Shown here piece by piece: positions 36,238-46,464 of a DNA stretch of 63,440 bases. The number at the start of each line of letters is the position of its first letter. Positions within the stretch are counted from its first letter, which is position 1. The notes beneath the pieces are model-generated. The model searched no databases. It worked only from the letters and a program-made list of their open reading frames with translations, and was not told the origin of the DNA. The stretch comes from Candidatus Aminicenantota bacterium (GTDB lineage: Bacteria > Acidobacteriota > Aminicenantia > Aminicenantales > Aminicenantaceae): assembly GCA_030612445.1 (NCBI GenBank), contig JAUWNW010000002.1:1-63440 (forward strand). The letters run 5' to 3'. The position numbers and the translations under genes are program-made.

Positions 36238-37263
36238 ATGAAAATTGAAAAAGAAGTCAATAATGACCTGGACGAATTTGTAAAACTATCCTTTTTCGCA
36301 GATATCGGCATCGGAATAACAGCCGCAAAGAGTATCAACGAAGCTATTGAGCAGATCATGGAAAAAATCGGTGATATCTTTGCTCCCTGTAACTGGTCGC
36401 TGCTTCTTATTGATAAAGAAAAAGATGAGCTATATTTTAAAATTGTAACTGGAGAAAGTTCAGATAAATTACAAGATTTAAGAATACCAAAGGATACGGG
36501 TTTAGCCGGCTGGATAGTTAAAAACGGAAAGCCTGCCCTTGTAGAAGATGTCAGTAAAGACGCTCGCTTCTCACCACATATAGACAAGATAACCGGCTTT
36601 AAGACCAAATCGATTATCGGAGTCCCTTTTAAAGTAAATAATGATGTTATCGGAGTAATTGAACTTATCAACAAGTTGGATAAAAAACCTTTCTCCCCTA
36701 CTGAGCTCAAAATCCTAACAACCATAGCTGATTATGCTGCTATTACTATTGAAAAAATATATTATCTAGGCCTTGTCAAAAACATGGCAAAAGTCGATGC
36801 TACCACAGGAGTATTCAACCGGAGAAACTTTGACGAGCAGCTTAAAAAAGAAATCGAGAGATGTAAACGCTATGGAAACACTCTAGCATTGCTTATGCTC
36901 GATATTGATGATTTAAAAAAGATCAATGATAATTCGGGGCATCCTGCTGGGGACGATGTTCTGAAAGATATTGCCAATATTATAAAAAGCAATATTCGCA
37001 AGATCGATATAGCCGCCCGTTATGGCGGAGATGAATTTGCGATTATAATGCCTCACACTAAAAAACATGAAGGCGAAAACGTCCGCCAAAGGATATTTAA
37101 GCAAATAGAAAAAGAAAATAAAACAGGAAAAAAAATTCCTTATACCGTATCTATCGGGCTTCAAGCTGCTGGCCCTGATAAAGTCATTGACCTTTTAAAA
37201 GATGTCAGATCAAGACCTTTTAAAACAGAAAAAAAAGAAAAAAAAGAAATAACAAACTATTAG
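36238..37263 (+). CDS. GAF-GGDEF diguanylate cyclase
   Basis: 341 residues: a GAF domain (about 15-175) and a GGDEF domain (about 180-325). The catalytic loop is GGDEF (263-267), and an RxxD I-site (RKID, 254-257) lies five residues before it. It makes c-di-GMP in response to a GAF-sensed signal. It follows the MetH-like gene by 25 bp and may be co-transcribed. Its TAG stop (37261-37263) abuts a family-2 repeat fragment (CCTGAACTATTCCC), which also supplies the stop of the convergent gene. The lysine-rich C-terminal tail is not part of the fold. Confidence 0.92.
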   Translation: MKIEKEVNNDLDEFVKLSFFADIGIGITAAKSINEAIEQIMEKIGDIFAPCNWSLLLIDKEKDELYFKIVTGESSDKLQDLRIPKDTGLAGWIVKNGKPALVEDVSKDARFSPHIDKITGFKTKSIIGVPFKVNNDVIGVIELINKLDKKPFSPTELKILTTIADYAAITIEKIYYLGLVKNMAKVDATTGVFNRRNFDEQLKKEIERCKRYGNTLALLMLDIDDLKKINDNSGHPAGDDVLKDIANIIKSNIRKIDIAARYGGDEFAIIMPHTKKHEGENVRQRIFKQIEKENKTGKKIPYTVSIGLQAAGPDKVIDLLKDVRSRPFKTEKKEKKEITNY

Positions 37264-37277
37264 CCTGAACTATTCCC
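37264..37277. repeat. fragment of the CCTGAACTATTC repeat at convergent stops
   Basis: CCTGAACTATTCCC lies immediately after the stop of the GAF-GGDEF gene and contains the minus-strand TAG stop (37270-37272) of the propeller gene. Only one arm of the repeat is left. Confidence 0.55.
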
Positions 37278-38391
37278 AATATACTCCATATTTTTTGATA
37301 ACTTTAAAACCATCATCGGTTTCTTCAATTGAATACATTTTATTATCTTTCCACAACCTAACATCCGCTTTTGTAATATATTTAGCAATAAATATTCCCT
37401 CCGGATTAAAAATATCAAAAACATATTCCCCTTTAATCTCTCCCTTTTCCCAGGTTCGGACAAATATTCTCCCCTGTTCATCCAGGGAAAAAAACTGGTA
37501 GGGTGGATATTGCTTTGGAAATTCAAACATTTCTTTAATATTTACCCCAGGCGTAACATTAGGAATTCTATCCAACATCTCATCTTTATCTTCCTGGGTT
37601 ATTTTAACCGGGTTATAATCCTTTCGAATACTAAGGATATGGCTGCCTTCAGCATCAAAAACCTTTATTTCATATTCCTGGTTGCGACCATAAAAAACAT
37701 TCCCCTCCCCATCAAATTGATATATGGACATTAAATCCATTATATTCATCTTTGTTCCAGGTATTGGAACCGCAAATTCGATCTTATCAAAAGTGAACAA
37801 AGGTTTTAATTCTGCATCATATTTTTTTATCTCAAAATACATCTTGTCACCATCTAATCCTATTTCCCTTCCCAAAAAATTTCCTTGCGAATCCTGCATA
37901 AGATTGACTAGACCAAGCCTATCAGCTAAAGAAATATTCTTGATAAACTCTCCTTCTAAATTAAAAACTGCTAATCTTCGGTTAAGAGTGTCCTCAATAA
38001 TCAATTCATTCTCCTGTGATATGAGAATTCCAGAAGGCATATTAAGTTCACCTGGCCCCTGCCCCTTCTTTCCAATCGACCGTACATAAGCCCCGGAATC
38101 ATCAAATACCTTTACTTTACGATCCTTAATGTCAAGGGCATATATATAACCACTATCATTTACTGAAAAAGCAGCTACTTCCGAAAATGACTTTTCCGGG
38201 TCATCCCCTTCCCCGATTATCAATTCTTCTTCAATCCTGAGTTTAGAAAGAGTTGCTTTGGGAGGTTTTGGTTTCTTTCCATTGATAATGGTTTTAACAC
38301 CATCAATGGTTTTGATCTTCTGAGCTTCCAATAAATCACAAAAAGAAATCACTATGATCAAGCTTAAAACAATTCTACCTGCTTTTTTCAT
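37270..38391 (-). CDS. secreted six-bladed beta-propeller (NHL-like) protein
   Basis: About 373 residues from ATG 38391, which gives a signal peptide (MKKAGRIVLSLIIVISFC) and has GAGGTG upstream; an in-frame start further out would spoil the signal. The mature part has repeated strands such as YIYALDIKDRKVKVFDDSG and GQGPGELNMPSG, typical of 6-bladed beta-propeller proteins. A Cys near the end of the hydrophobic stretch could also make it a lipoprotein, but no good lipobox is seen. Its ligand is unknown. It ends within a repeat shared with the convergent cyclase gene. Confidence 0.75.
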   Translation of the reverse strand: MKKAGRIVLSLIIVISFCDLLEAQKIKTIDGVKTIINGKKPKPPKATLSKLRIEEELIIGEGDDPEKSFSEVAAFSVNDSGYIYALDIKDRKVKVFDDSGAYVRSIGKKGQGPGELNMPSGILISQENELIIEDTLNRRLAVFNLEGEFIKNISLADRLGLVNLMQDSQGNFLGREIGLDGDKMYFEIKKYDAELKPLFTFDKIEFAVPIPGTKMNIMDLMSIYQFDGEGNVFYGRNQEYEIKVFDAEGSHILSIRKDYNPVKITQEDKDEMLDRIPNVTPGVNIKEMFEFPKQYPPYQFFSLDEQGRIFVRTWEKGEIKGEYVFDIFNPEGIFIAKYITKADVRLWKDNKMYSIEETDDGFKVIKKYGVYWE

Positions 38392-38576
38392 CTTACACCT
38401 CATACTTTGCCCAAGAATCTTTATTTGATTTCTTAATAAGAATACTTTGTAATACGCAATTTTATTCAAGAAGTTCCAGCATTTCCTAATTTTTATGTTT
38501 CTCCTACTTTTCCTGGTGTTCCTAAATTCACTATTATTTATTATTTACTATTTTTAATTTTCTGCTTCCTTTTAAT

Positions 38577-39713
38577 TCATATGTCCATAATTTTAGTGTT
38601 CACAAAATAAGCAAAAGAAAACTCTGTTTTATCCCCTGGTTTTTTTCCGGGCACAGGCATTAACCTTGCCGAAAGCGGCTTATCCAATTTAATCGCAAGC
38701 GAGGCAATATCGAGCAATAGAGCATAAAGCTTCTTTTCAGAAATATCCCCGGGTAATGGTATTGTATCCAGACCAGTCCCACATACAGCTGAATACAGAA
38801 GCAGGTTATTCAGGTTGAAATATCTTTTGTCATTTCTCTTTGCCAGGCCGAAATCCTCCAGCACCGGCAGCATCAGCCCAGAATAGCCGCATTTTCTTAC
38901 AGGCAGCTTATTAAGAGTTTCGGTTATTATTTTTGCAACAGCAAGTGTTCCTGCTTCTCCAAATTTTCCCAGCCCCAGTTTTTCAAAAGCAAACGCTATG
39001 CTCTTTTCACGCTTCACAGAACTGGCAATAGATACATCGATGCCGCTATATTTTATTTTTTCACTCCTGCTCATTCGTAATGCAATTTTTTCAATTTTTT
39101 TGTATTCAGCAGTTAATATATCTTTTAGGATTTTTTCAGCTTGCTCAACCTTTCTTGCCAAAGAAAATGCCTTATATACCAGGTCACTGTTTTCAGTTCC
39201 AATGCCAAAGGCAGTCGGACCTTTATGATAAGCAGCCGGGTAAAAGGGACTTCCAGGTTTGGTATTAAAAATTGCGGCAAATCTCAGGTTAGCAAAACCA
39301 TTGGCTTCAACTGTTGAAAGCTGTTTCATCAATCTGGCAGCACTTCTGGCAGCTTTATGGTCTATAGCTTTATTATCGCAGACCATTACAGTACAAAATC
39401 CCCTTTTTGTCTTCTTAAATAGGTTTAAGAGTAAAGGAATATTTTTTGCTTCCCGGGTAGTCCCGATATTAAAATAATCTATCCCAAGATCTTCAATTAC
39501 TTTTTCTAGGCGTACTACCAGTTCCTCCAGCTGTTTTTTTGACAAATTATATTTTTCCCAGGGCTGAGTAGCTATCCGTACGGTCTGTACTTTATATCCA
39601 GATTTCTCAAATGCCTGCTTGATCTTTAGACTTACCTCAGAAATTTTCTGTATCTGCTTTTCAGAAAACGGAATTTTCAGATTAAATCCCGTTGTTATAG
39701 TTCTAATATTCAT
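38577..39713 (-). CDS. DUF711 family protein
   Basis: 378 residues. It starts MNIRTITTGFNL and contains FGIGTENSDLVYKAF and FGEAGTLAVAKIITETLN, which are like DUF711/UPF0210 proteins of unknown function. It is probably cytosolic, as no signal is seen. It lies downstream of the tRNA-Ser pair on the same strand, about 135 bp away. No clear ribosome-binding site precedes the ATG. The family is widespread in anaerobes. Confidence 0.65.
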   Translation of the reverse strand: MNIRTITTGFNLKIPFSEKQIQKISEVSLKIKQAFEKSGYKVQTVRIATQPWEKYNLSKKQLEELVVRLEKVIEDLGIDYFNIGTTREAKNIPLLLNLFKKTKRGFCTVMVCDNKAIDHKAARSAARLMKQLSTVEANGFANLRFAAIFNTKPGSPFYPAAYHKGPTAFGIGTENSDLVYKAFSLARKVEQAEKILKDILTAEYKKIEKIALRMSRSEKIKYSGIDVSIASSVKREKSIAFAFEKLGLGKFGEAGTLAVAKIITETLNKLPVRKCGYSGLMLPVLEDFGLAKRNDKRYFNLNNLLLYSAVCGTGLDTIPLPGDISEKKLYALLLDIASLAIKLDKPLSARLMPVPGKKPGDKTEFSFAYFVNTKIMDI

Positions 39714-39847
39714 CGTTTAAGAATCATTGTTCCCTTGTTTCATTGCTTCATTGTTAAAGAAAAAACATATTTCTGCATTTCCTGAAGTTCCTGCTTTTTC
39801 TGTCTTTCAATGTCTACTGCTAATTGCAAACTACTTTATGGATCTAT

Positions 39848-39940
39848 TGGCGGAGAGGGTGGGATTCGAACCCACGATACCGATATAGTCGGTATAGTCG
39901 CTTAGCAGGCGACCCTGATCAGCCACTCCAGCACCTCTCC
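39848..39940 (-). tRNA. tRNA-Ser (anticodon GCU)
   Basis: The acceptor stem GGAGAGG/CCTCTCC is perfect, with discriminator G and encoded CCA (plus-strand TGG at 39848-39850). The anticodon loop CTGCTAA gives anticodon GCU (plus strand 39904-39906), reading AGC and AGU. A long variable arm (paired ACCGA / TCGGT) is as expected for serine. The T loop is TTCGAAT. Confidence 0.96.
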
Positions 39941-39991
39941 GCATATTTTCGTGTTTTTGTTATTTTAACATTTTTAGATTCTTTTTCAAAA

Positions 39992-40081
39992 TGGCGGAGG
40001 GAGAGGGATTCGAACCCCCGTCACGCTTGCACGTGAAGCGATTTTCAAGACCGCCGCCTTCAGCCACTCGGCCATCCCTCC
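39992..40081 (-). tRNA. tRNA-Ser (anticodon UGA)
   Basis: The acceptor stem GGAGGGA/TCCCTCC, discriminator G and encoded CCA (plus-strand TGG at 39992-39994) are present. The loop CTTGAAA gives anticodon UGA (plus strand 40045-40047), reading UCN codons. A long variable arm (CACG-TGCA-CGTG type) and a T loop TTCGAAT are seen. It is 51 bp upstream of the GCU gene on the same strand, and both lie downstream of serS. Confidence 0.96.
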
Positions 40082-40143
40082 GATTTAAAATCTCAAAGAA
40101 AATTCATTCTAACATTTTTCCACCCACATCTTCAACTTTTCAA

Positions 40144-41595
<1,452 letters not shown>

Positions 41596-41695
41596 ATGGA
41601 AATGGTTTTTCCATTTTCCACTCTCCATTCTCCATTTTCTGCTTTTATCAAGTTTCACATTTCTATATAATATGATAATATAATTTTCACTTGTT

Positions 41696-42223
41696 ATGAA
41701 AGAAACCGGATACATTCAGATCTATACAGGAAATGGAAAAGGGAAAACCACTGCTGCCCTGGGATTAGCCTTACGAGCTGCCGGGCACGGCCTGAAGACC
41801 TACATCGGTCAGTTTTTAAAAGGACAAAAGTACGGAGAATTAGAGTCAATAAAAAAATTAAGCCCCTTGGTTTCTATTGAACAATTCGGCCGGGATACTT
41901 TTGTCCATGTCTCACAAAATCCTGACAAAAAGGATATAGAAAAAGCCAAGCAGGGACTCCAGACCTGCCTCAAAACCATGCTCTCCGGATTATATGACAT
42001 CATAATACTGGATGAGATAAATGTAGCTCTGTATTTTAAACTTATAAAGGAAAAAGATATCCTTGCTTTTCTAGAGAGGAAACCAAAAAACATCGAAGTC
42101 ATCCTGACAGGCAGATATGCCCCTGAATCTCTGCTGGCAAAAGCTGATCTGGTCACTGAAATGAAAGAAATCAAACACTATTACTCAGTAGGAACAAAAG
42201 CCCGGGACGGGATTGAGAGATGA
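41696..42223 (+). CDS. cobO: cob(I)yrinic acid a,c-diamide adenosyltransferase
   Basis: 175 residues with the ATP-binding motif TGNGKGKTT (11-19), the Asp-rich DIIILDEINVAL, and RYAPESLLAKADLVTEMKEIKHYY, as in CobO/BtuR. It adenosylates cobalamin precursors using ATP. It overlaps the next gene (ATGA, 42220-42223). Upstream are several AT-rich -10-like words but no ribosome-binding site and no cobalamin riboswitch. It fits the local B12-dependent MetH-like gene (33786). Confidence 0.93.
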   Translation: MKETGYIQIYTGNGKGKTTAALGLALRAAGHGLKTYIGQFLKGQKYGELESIKKLSPLVSIEQFGRDTFVHVSQNPDKKDIEKAKQGLQTCLKTMLSGLYDIIILDEINVALYFKLIKEKDILAFLERKPKNIEVILTGRYAPESLLAKADLVTEMKEIKHYYSVGTKARDGIER

Positions 42224-42606
42224 AGAGAGAAGAATTTGAAAAACTTATTGAAGAGGCTTTATTAGACATTCCTAAAAAATTCATTAAAAAACTTAAAAAT
42301 CAAATTTCCGTTATTGTTGAAGATTACCCCAATAAAGAAGTCTATACCCGCACAGGAACCCATCCTTCGCACAGCATCCTCGGCCTCTATCATGGCGTTC
42401 CTCTTAAACACCGTGGCCCGTATTATGGCAATGTCGCTCCAGATGTAATCTCGATCTATCAGAAACCTATCGAGAGCATCTGCTCCAACGAAAAAGAGGT
42501 CAAGGAAAAAATCCGGGAAGTCATTATCCACGAGATTGCCCATTTTTTCGGCTTTAAAGACGATTATTTATATAAAATAGAACATAACCGCAATAAAGGG
42601 AGATAA
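42220..42606 (+). CDS. zincin-like metallopeptidase family protein
   Basis: 128 residues of the small zincin family (PF06262 type), with HEIAH at 104-108 as zinc site and the preceding IREVIIHEIAHFFGF typical of the family. The substrate is unknown. It overlaps cobO by 4 bp and is 3 bp before dapA, so it is co-transcribed. The function of this family in bacteria is poorly known. Confidence 0.85.
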   Translation: MKREEFEKLIEEALLDIPKKFIKKLKNQISVIVEDYPNKEVYTRTGTHPSHSILGLYHGVPLKHRGPYYGNVAPDVISIYQKPIESICSNEKEVKEKIREVIIHEIAHFFGFKDDYLYKIEHNRNKGR

Positions 42607-42609
42607 CAC

Positions 42610-43503
42610 ATGCATCAGGATTTTAAAGGCATTTTTACAGCTCTTACAACTCCTTTTGAAGGAGAAAATATTTCGCCAGAAAAATTCCACGATAATATAA
42701 ACAAATATAATGAGATCGACCTGTCAGGTTATGTTATTGGAGGCTCTACCGGGGAAAGCGTTTATCTAACCGACGATGAGTGTATTACTCTGGTCAGAAC
42801 TGCAAAAAAAAATGCCTCCCCGGGAAGAAAGATCATTGCCGGCACTGACCGGGAATCAACAAAAAATACTCTTGACTTTACTAACCGGGCAGCAGATGAA
42901 GGAATCGATGCCGCCTTAATATGCCTACCCCATTATTACAGATCACTGATGAATACAGATTCACTAAAAAAGCATTATCTGACGATTGCAGAACAATCCA
43001 GAGTTCCTATCATTATCTACAGTATTCCCCGAAATACAGGTATCATGCCAGCACCTGAGCTAATAATAGATCTCTCACAACATCCTAATATCCTCGGCAT
43101 AAAAGACAGTTCCGGAAATCTAGCCTTCTGTGAAGAAGTCTGTCCTCGCTTGGCCCCGGGTTCGACCTTTTTTTTAGGCGCGGGCAGTATCATCTTTCCG
43201 GGCCTTCTTATGGGTGCCTCTGGAGGTATCCTTACCCTGGCAGCCGCAGTTCCTGAACTTTGTTCCGAGTTATACAGGTTGTTTTTAAATAAAAAATGGG
43301 AAGCAGCCAAAAAACTCCAACTCGACCTGGTTCCATTAAATCAGGCTGTCACAAAAATATATGGAGTCCCGGGAGCAAAATATGTACTGGACCTGCGGGG
43401 CTTATACGGCGGTCCCTGCCGATTACCCCTTCTCCCGCTTGAAGAAAAAGCAAAACAGCAAATAAAAAAAATCCTTGCAAAGTTAAACATTAAAACTAAA
43501 TAA
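42610..43503 (+). CDS. dapA: 4-hydroxy-tetrahydrodipicolinate synthase
   Basis: 297 residues, a TIM-barrel aldolase. The catalytic Tyr is in IIYSIPRNTG and the Schiff-base Lys in GIKDSSGN. The N-terminal GGSTGES motif is the pyruvate-binding loop. It condenses pyruvate and aspartate semialdehyde in lysine and diaminopimelate synthesis. Related NAL-family aldolases have similar motifs, so the substrate is likely but not certain. It is the third gene of the cobO set. Confidence 0.85.
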   Translation: MHQDFKGIFTALTTPFEGENISPEKFHDNINKYNEIDLSGYVIGGSTGESVYLTDDECITLVRTAKKNASPGRKIIAGTDRESTKNTLDFTNRAADEGIDAALICLPHYYRSLMNTDSLKKHYLTIAEQSRVPIIIYSIPRNTGIMPAPELIIDLSQHPNILGIKDSSGNLAFCEEVCPRLAPGSTFFLGAGSIIFPGLLMGASGGILTLAAAVPELCSELYRLFLNKKWEAAKKLQLDLVPLNQAVTKIYGVPGAKYVLDLRGLYGGPCRLPLLPLEEKAKQQIKKILAKLNIKTK

Positions 43504-43558
43504 CACTATTTTTTTGCTAAGTATTATATTAGGATTATAACAATAGAACAATGGAGCA

Positions 43559-44785
43559 ATGAAAATCAACAGCCGTCGCAATTTTCTCAAAAAAATCGCG
43601 GTGGGGACTTTATCCGCCCCCCTGGCAAAAATAGGCGCATTCGGCAACCATAATGCAGAGCAGAAGCGGCTAAAAAGAGGCAAAATGTATTACCGCCGCT
43701 TGGGTAGAACAGATATGTTCATATCAGAGATCTCCTTGGGGTCAAGCCCTCTTCCCGACTGGGCCCTGCTTATGCAAGCTATTGAGAGAGGAGTCAATTA
43801 TATCGATACATCTCACATCTATTCAAATGGAAACAGTGAACGGCAGATCGGAAAGCTTTTTAAAGAATTCGGAAGAGACAAACTTTATCTGGGGACAAAA
43901 TTCCATCTTGGGAAAAACTGGAACGAAAAGACAATTATTCAATCCGCCGAAGACAGCCTGAAACGGTTACAGAGTGATTATATAGATATCCTTCTTATCC
44001 ACGGAGCTGAGGAAAAAAAGAATATAACTGATGAACGGGTGCTTTCGGCCTTTGATAAACTAAAAACTGCCGGTAAGATCAGATTCCAAGGGCTCTCATG
44101 TCATTCAAATCACAAAAATGTCGTACAGACCGCTGTAGACTGCGGGCATTATGATATGGTGCAGCTGGGATACAACGTCTTTGATATTGAAGATAAGCAG
44201 GAAAAAGTAGAGAGCTATGACGATTACCTTGGAGAAAGTGGTCTGCGAAGTCTAATTTCCCACGCTGCCGTAAAAGACGTTGGTATTATCGCTATGAAAA
44301 CCCTCAAAATCGGGGGAAAAAGACAGAACTTAGAGAACTATAAAACAGATGCAGTCTCGATTTTCCAGGCTATGCTGAAATGGGTTTTGGAAAATAAAAA
44401 CATAGCATCAGCCTGTACTGAAATGCTCAACCGGAAGCAATTGGATGAAGACCTGGCTGTACCGGGACAAGCACTTACCGAAAATGAAAAAAGAAGTCTC
44501 TTTAAATATGTTGCAGAGAATAGTGAAAATTTTTGCCATATGTGCGGATTATGTCAAACACAATGCCCATCCGGAATCGCAACAACTGATATAATGCGAT
44601 TCTTAGCCTATTATGAAGGATATAAGAAAACAAATAGAGCTAAAGAAGAATATTCCCGTTTAAATCCTAAACAAACCATAAAAGAATGCAAAAACTGCGG
44701 GCAATGCGAAAGCATTTGCCCCTATAATGTCGCTGTCCGGGAACGTATAAACTATGCACATAAAGTATTAGCAGGAACTTCATGA
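43559..44785 (+). CDS. Tat-signal aldo/keto reductase with C-terminal 4Fe-4S domain
   Basis: 408 residues. The start MKINSRRNFLKKIAVGTLSA holds a textbook twin-arginine motif (SRRNFLKK), so it is probably exported folded with its cofactors. An aldo/keto reductase barrel follows (catalytic Asp/Tyr in YIDTSHIYSNGNSE). The C-terminal ferredoxin-like part has CHMCGLCQTQCP and CKNCGQCESICP. The substrate is unknown. The sequence before the ATG (AACAATGGAGCA) gives the ribosome-binding site and belongs to an array of octamer words, so a repeat contributes the site. Confidence 0.82.
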   Translation: MKINSRRNFLKKIAVGTLSAPLAKIGAFGNHNAEQKRLKRGKMYYRRLGRTDMFISEISLGSSPLPDWALLMQAIERGVNYIDTSHIYSNGNSERQIGKLFKEFGRDKLYLGTKFHLGKNWNEKTIIQSAEDSLKRLQSDYIDILLIHGAEEKKNITDERVLSAFDKLKTAGKIRFQGLSCHSNHKNVVQTAVDCGHYDMVQLGYNVFDIEDKQEKVESYDDYLGESGLRSLISHAAVKDVGIIAMKTLKIGGKRQNLENYKTDAVSIFQAMLKWVLENKNIASACTEMLNRKQLDEDLAVPGQALTENEKRSLFKYVAENSENFCHMCGLCQTQCPSGIATTDIMRFLAYYEGYKKTNRAKEEYSRLNPKQTIKECKNCGQCESICPYNVAVRERINYAHKVLAGTS

Positions 44786-44852
44786 AAGGCAGTGCAGTAT
44801 GCAGAGATTTTCAATAATGAAACAATGTAGCAATAAAACAATAGATCTTTAA

Positions 44853-45126
44853 GGACCGCGCACCCGGCTTTGACTAAGTCTCCCCTGCGTTTCCAGTGCA
44901 GTTAGCTCAGGTGAGGTTGATCTGCAGCACAAGGAACATCTCTGCTACCGCTGCTACCTTCCGGTCCTGACGGGGTTTACAGAGCATCCTTTGCACAGGA
45001 CCCACACCTTCAACACTACTTACAAAAGTACAGACCAAAAAAGACCAAGCCTCGGCAGGGAATTCAACCTCACTATAGCGGATTGTAAGTTACAGGGTGC
45101 CGCTAACTCCCCATCTAGCACGGTCC
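44853..45126 (-). ncRNA. ffs: signal recognition particle RNA, long form with Alu domain
   Basis: The minus strand carries the conserved S-domain GTCAGGACCGGAAGGTAGCAGC (plus 44960 region) and an Alu-domain block GCCGTGCTAGATGGGGAG followed by GCGGCACCCTG and CCGAGGCT. The ends GGACCGTGC and GCGCGGTCC pair to close the molecule, giving 274 nt. This is the large bacterial type, like that of Bacillus and Thermotoga, not the short 4.5S type. No in-frame protein use is expected. Confidence 0.93.
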
Positions 45127-45150
45127 ATTTTTTCAACTTCTTCTCAATAG

Positions 45151-45179
45151 TTTATACTATTTTTTACGACTTTTTTCAA
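45151..45179 (-). promoter_or_regulatory. candidate promoter of the SRP RNA
   Basis: On the minus strand a -35 TTGAAA (45179-45174) and a -10 TATAAA (45156-45151) have a 17-bp spacer. The predicted start lies about 20 nt before the mature 5' end at 45126, so a short leader would be trimmed. Confidence 0.5.
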
Positions 45180-45228
45180 TAAAACAATAGAATAGTGAAA
45201 GAATTTACTGCTTGATAACCTAGGCTAT

Positions 45229-46086
45229 TTAGAAGCGCCCGGAAACCCCAGCCCTTAAAATAAATCCATTCCAAAAACCGGTCTCCGCTTTGATATACAG
45301 ATTAGGAATTATCCTAGCCCGGACCCCAATGTTTACCTGCATGAGAGGAAATATGTTAGGAACATTCACGCTCCAATCTTCTTCCGCTTCTTTTATTGTC
45401 TTCAGCTGTGAATCACTAATATTTTCATCTGATCCCCCCCATTTATATAGTCCAGAGTAATTATAATTGAATTCGCCGCTCATGGCAGCAATTCCAATCC
45501 CCAGAATGATAAATGGAGTAACTCTCCAGTGCGGAACCATATCCCAGCGAAAACTCAAATTAGTAAATAAGGGATTCAAGATTATTTCAGTAAAGGAATC
45601 CGCTGAGGCATAAGTCCCGTTGGAAAATTTCTGTATTACAGGCCCTTCTATAGAAAGCCGCATTCTGGCTTTATCAAAGGAAAGTCCCAAGCTGAAAGAA
45701 CCATCTCTTCCCTTTGGATAATATCTTAATTCCAGACCGTAATTGAAACCACCACTGTCAAAAAGAAGATCTTCTTCATATATTATAGACCCATCCGCCC
45801 TCTTCAATCGATTTAGGTCGGCATGAGTTTCCGTAATATCTTTGTATATTTCATTTGTTATATCACCACCTATTTCATTGCCAATGGCAGTCTCAAAATA
45901 ACTCTTAATAATATCCAATGTCCACAGGGAGGAATGGAACCCAATTTCAAATCTTCCTGACTTCTGTTTTTTTACAATACTTGGTATATCAGTCTCATTC
46001 TCCTCTTGGTTGGCAAACGTCATATTTAAAAGAAAAAGCAGACATGCTGCTGATATTAGAATTTTTTTACATTTTATGCTTTTCAT
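45229..46086 (-). CDS. outer-membrane beta-barrel-like protein
   Basis: About 285 residues from ATG 46086. That start gives a clear signal peptide (MKSIKCKKILISAACLLFLL...TFA); the longer in-frame reading upstream is Cys/Phe-rich, runs through repeat DNA and is rejected. The mature protein has alternating polar and hydrophobic strands and ends in GRF with a terminal Phe, typical of BAM-assembled barrels. No enzyme motif is seen. It may be a porin-like or OmpW/OprF-like protein. Confidence 0.65.
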   Translation of the reverse strand: MKSIKCKKILISAACLLFLLNMTFANQEENETDIPSIVKKQKSGRFEIGFHSSLWTLDIIKSYFETAIGNEIGGDITNEIYKDITETHADLNRLKRADGSIIYEEDLLFDSGGFNYGLELRYYPKGRDGSFSLGLSFDKARMRLSIEGPVIQKFSNGTYASADSFTEIILNPLFTNLSFRWDMVPHWRVTPFIILGIGIAAMSGEFNYNYSGLYKWGGSDENISDSQLKTIKEAEEDWSVNVPNIFPLMQVNIGVRARIIPNLYIKAETGFWNGFILRAGVSGRF

Positions 46087-46135
46087 TATGCTCTTAAAAA
46101 GACTAACTTTATATCCGATTTTTGTCAATAGAAAA

Positions 46136-46246
46136 AACAGGAATAAAAACCAGGAATAACAGGAAAGGCAGGAAAACCAGTAAGAACAGAAACTACAGGA
46201 AAAACAGGAACCACAGGAAAAACAGATAAACCGGAAAAAGCAGATT
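46136..46246. repeat. array of CAGGAA-like words
   Basis: The bases read as a run of 8-10-mer units such as CAGGAAAAAC, CAGGAACCA and CAGATAAAC. The units vary in length, unlike a clean tandem repeat. The same kind of array is seen near 7998-8095. It lies upstream of the barrel gene and is not coding. Confidence 0.6.
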
Positions 46247-46271
46247 AATACATAGTTATTCATAGTTATCA

Positions 46272-46368
46272 GCGGGCTAAAGCCCGCGTAATTCATTGGT
46301 TTTAAAACCATGACTAACATGGGCGATAGCCCATTAAAAGTACAATTAATAACGCAGGCTCTGCCTGC
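46272..46368. repeat. cluster of four small perfect hairpins
   Basis: GCGGGCTAAAGCCCGC (46272-46287), TGGTTTTAAAACCA (46297-46310), ATGGGCGATAGCCCAT (46319-46334) and GCAGGCTCTGCCTGC (46354-46368) follow each other within 100 bp. They lie between divergent genes (46086 and 46465), so read-through termination is not an obvious role; protein binding or a structured leader is possible. Confidence 0.75.
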
Positions 46369-46408
46369 AAATAACTTAGAATTTCCATTCTGCTTTTTTG
46401 CTTTTAGC

Positions 46409-46437
46409 TTGACAGGGTAAAATAGAAGTGATAGAAA
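46409..46437 (+). promoter_or_regulatory. candidate promoter of the M14 peptidase gene
   Basis: TTGACA (46409-46414) and TAGAAA (46432-46437), spacer 17. The ribosome-binding site GGAGGA is at 46455-46460 before ATG 46465. Confidence 0.5.
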
Positions 46438-46464
46438 ACATGTATCCTTAATTTGGAGGAATTT

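Noticed and set aside
46087-46320. N-terminal extension of the barrel gene (Cys- and Phe-rich)
   Set aside because: It runs through the word array and hairpin cluster; a clear signal peptide starts at 46086.
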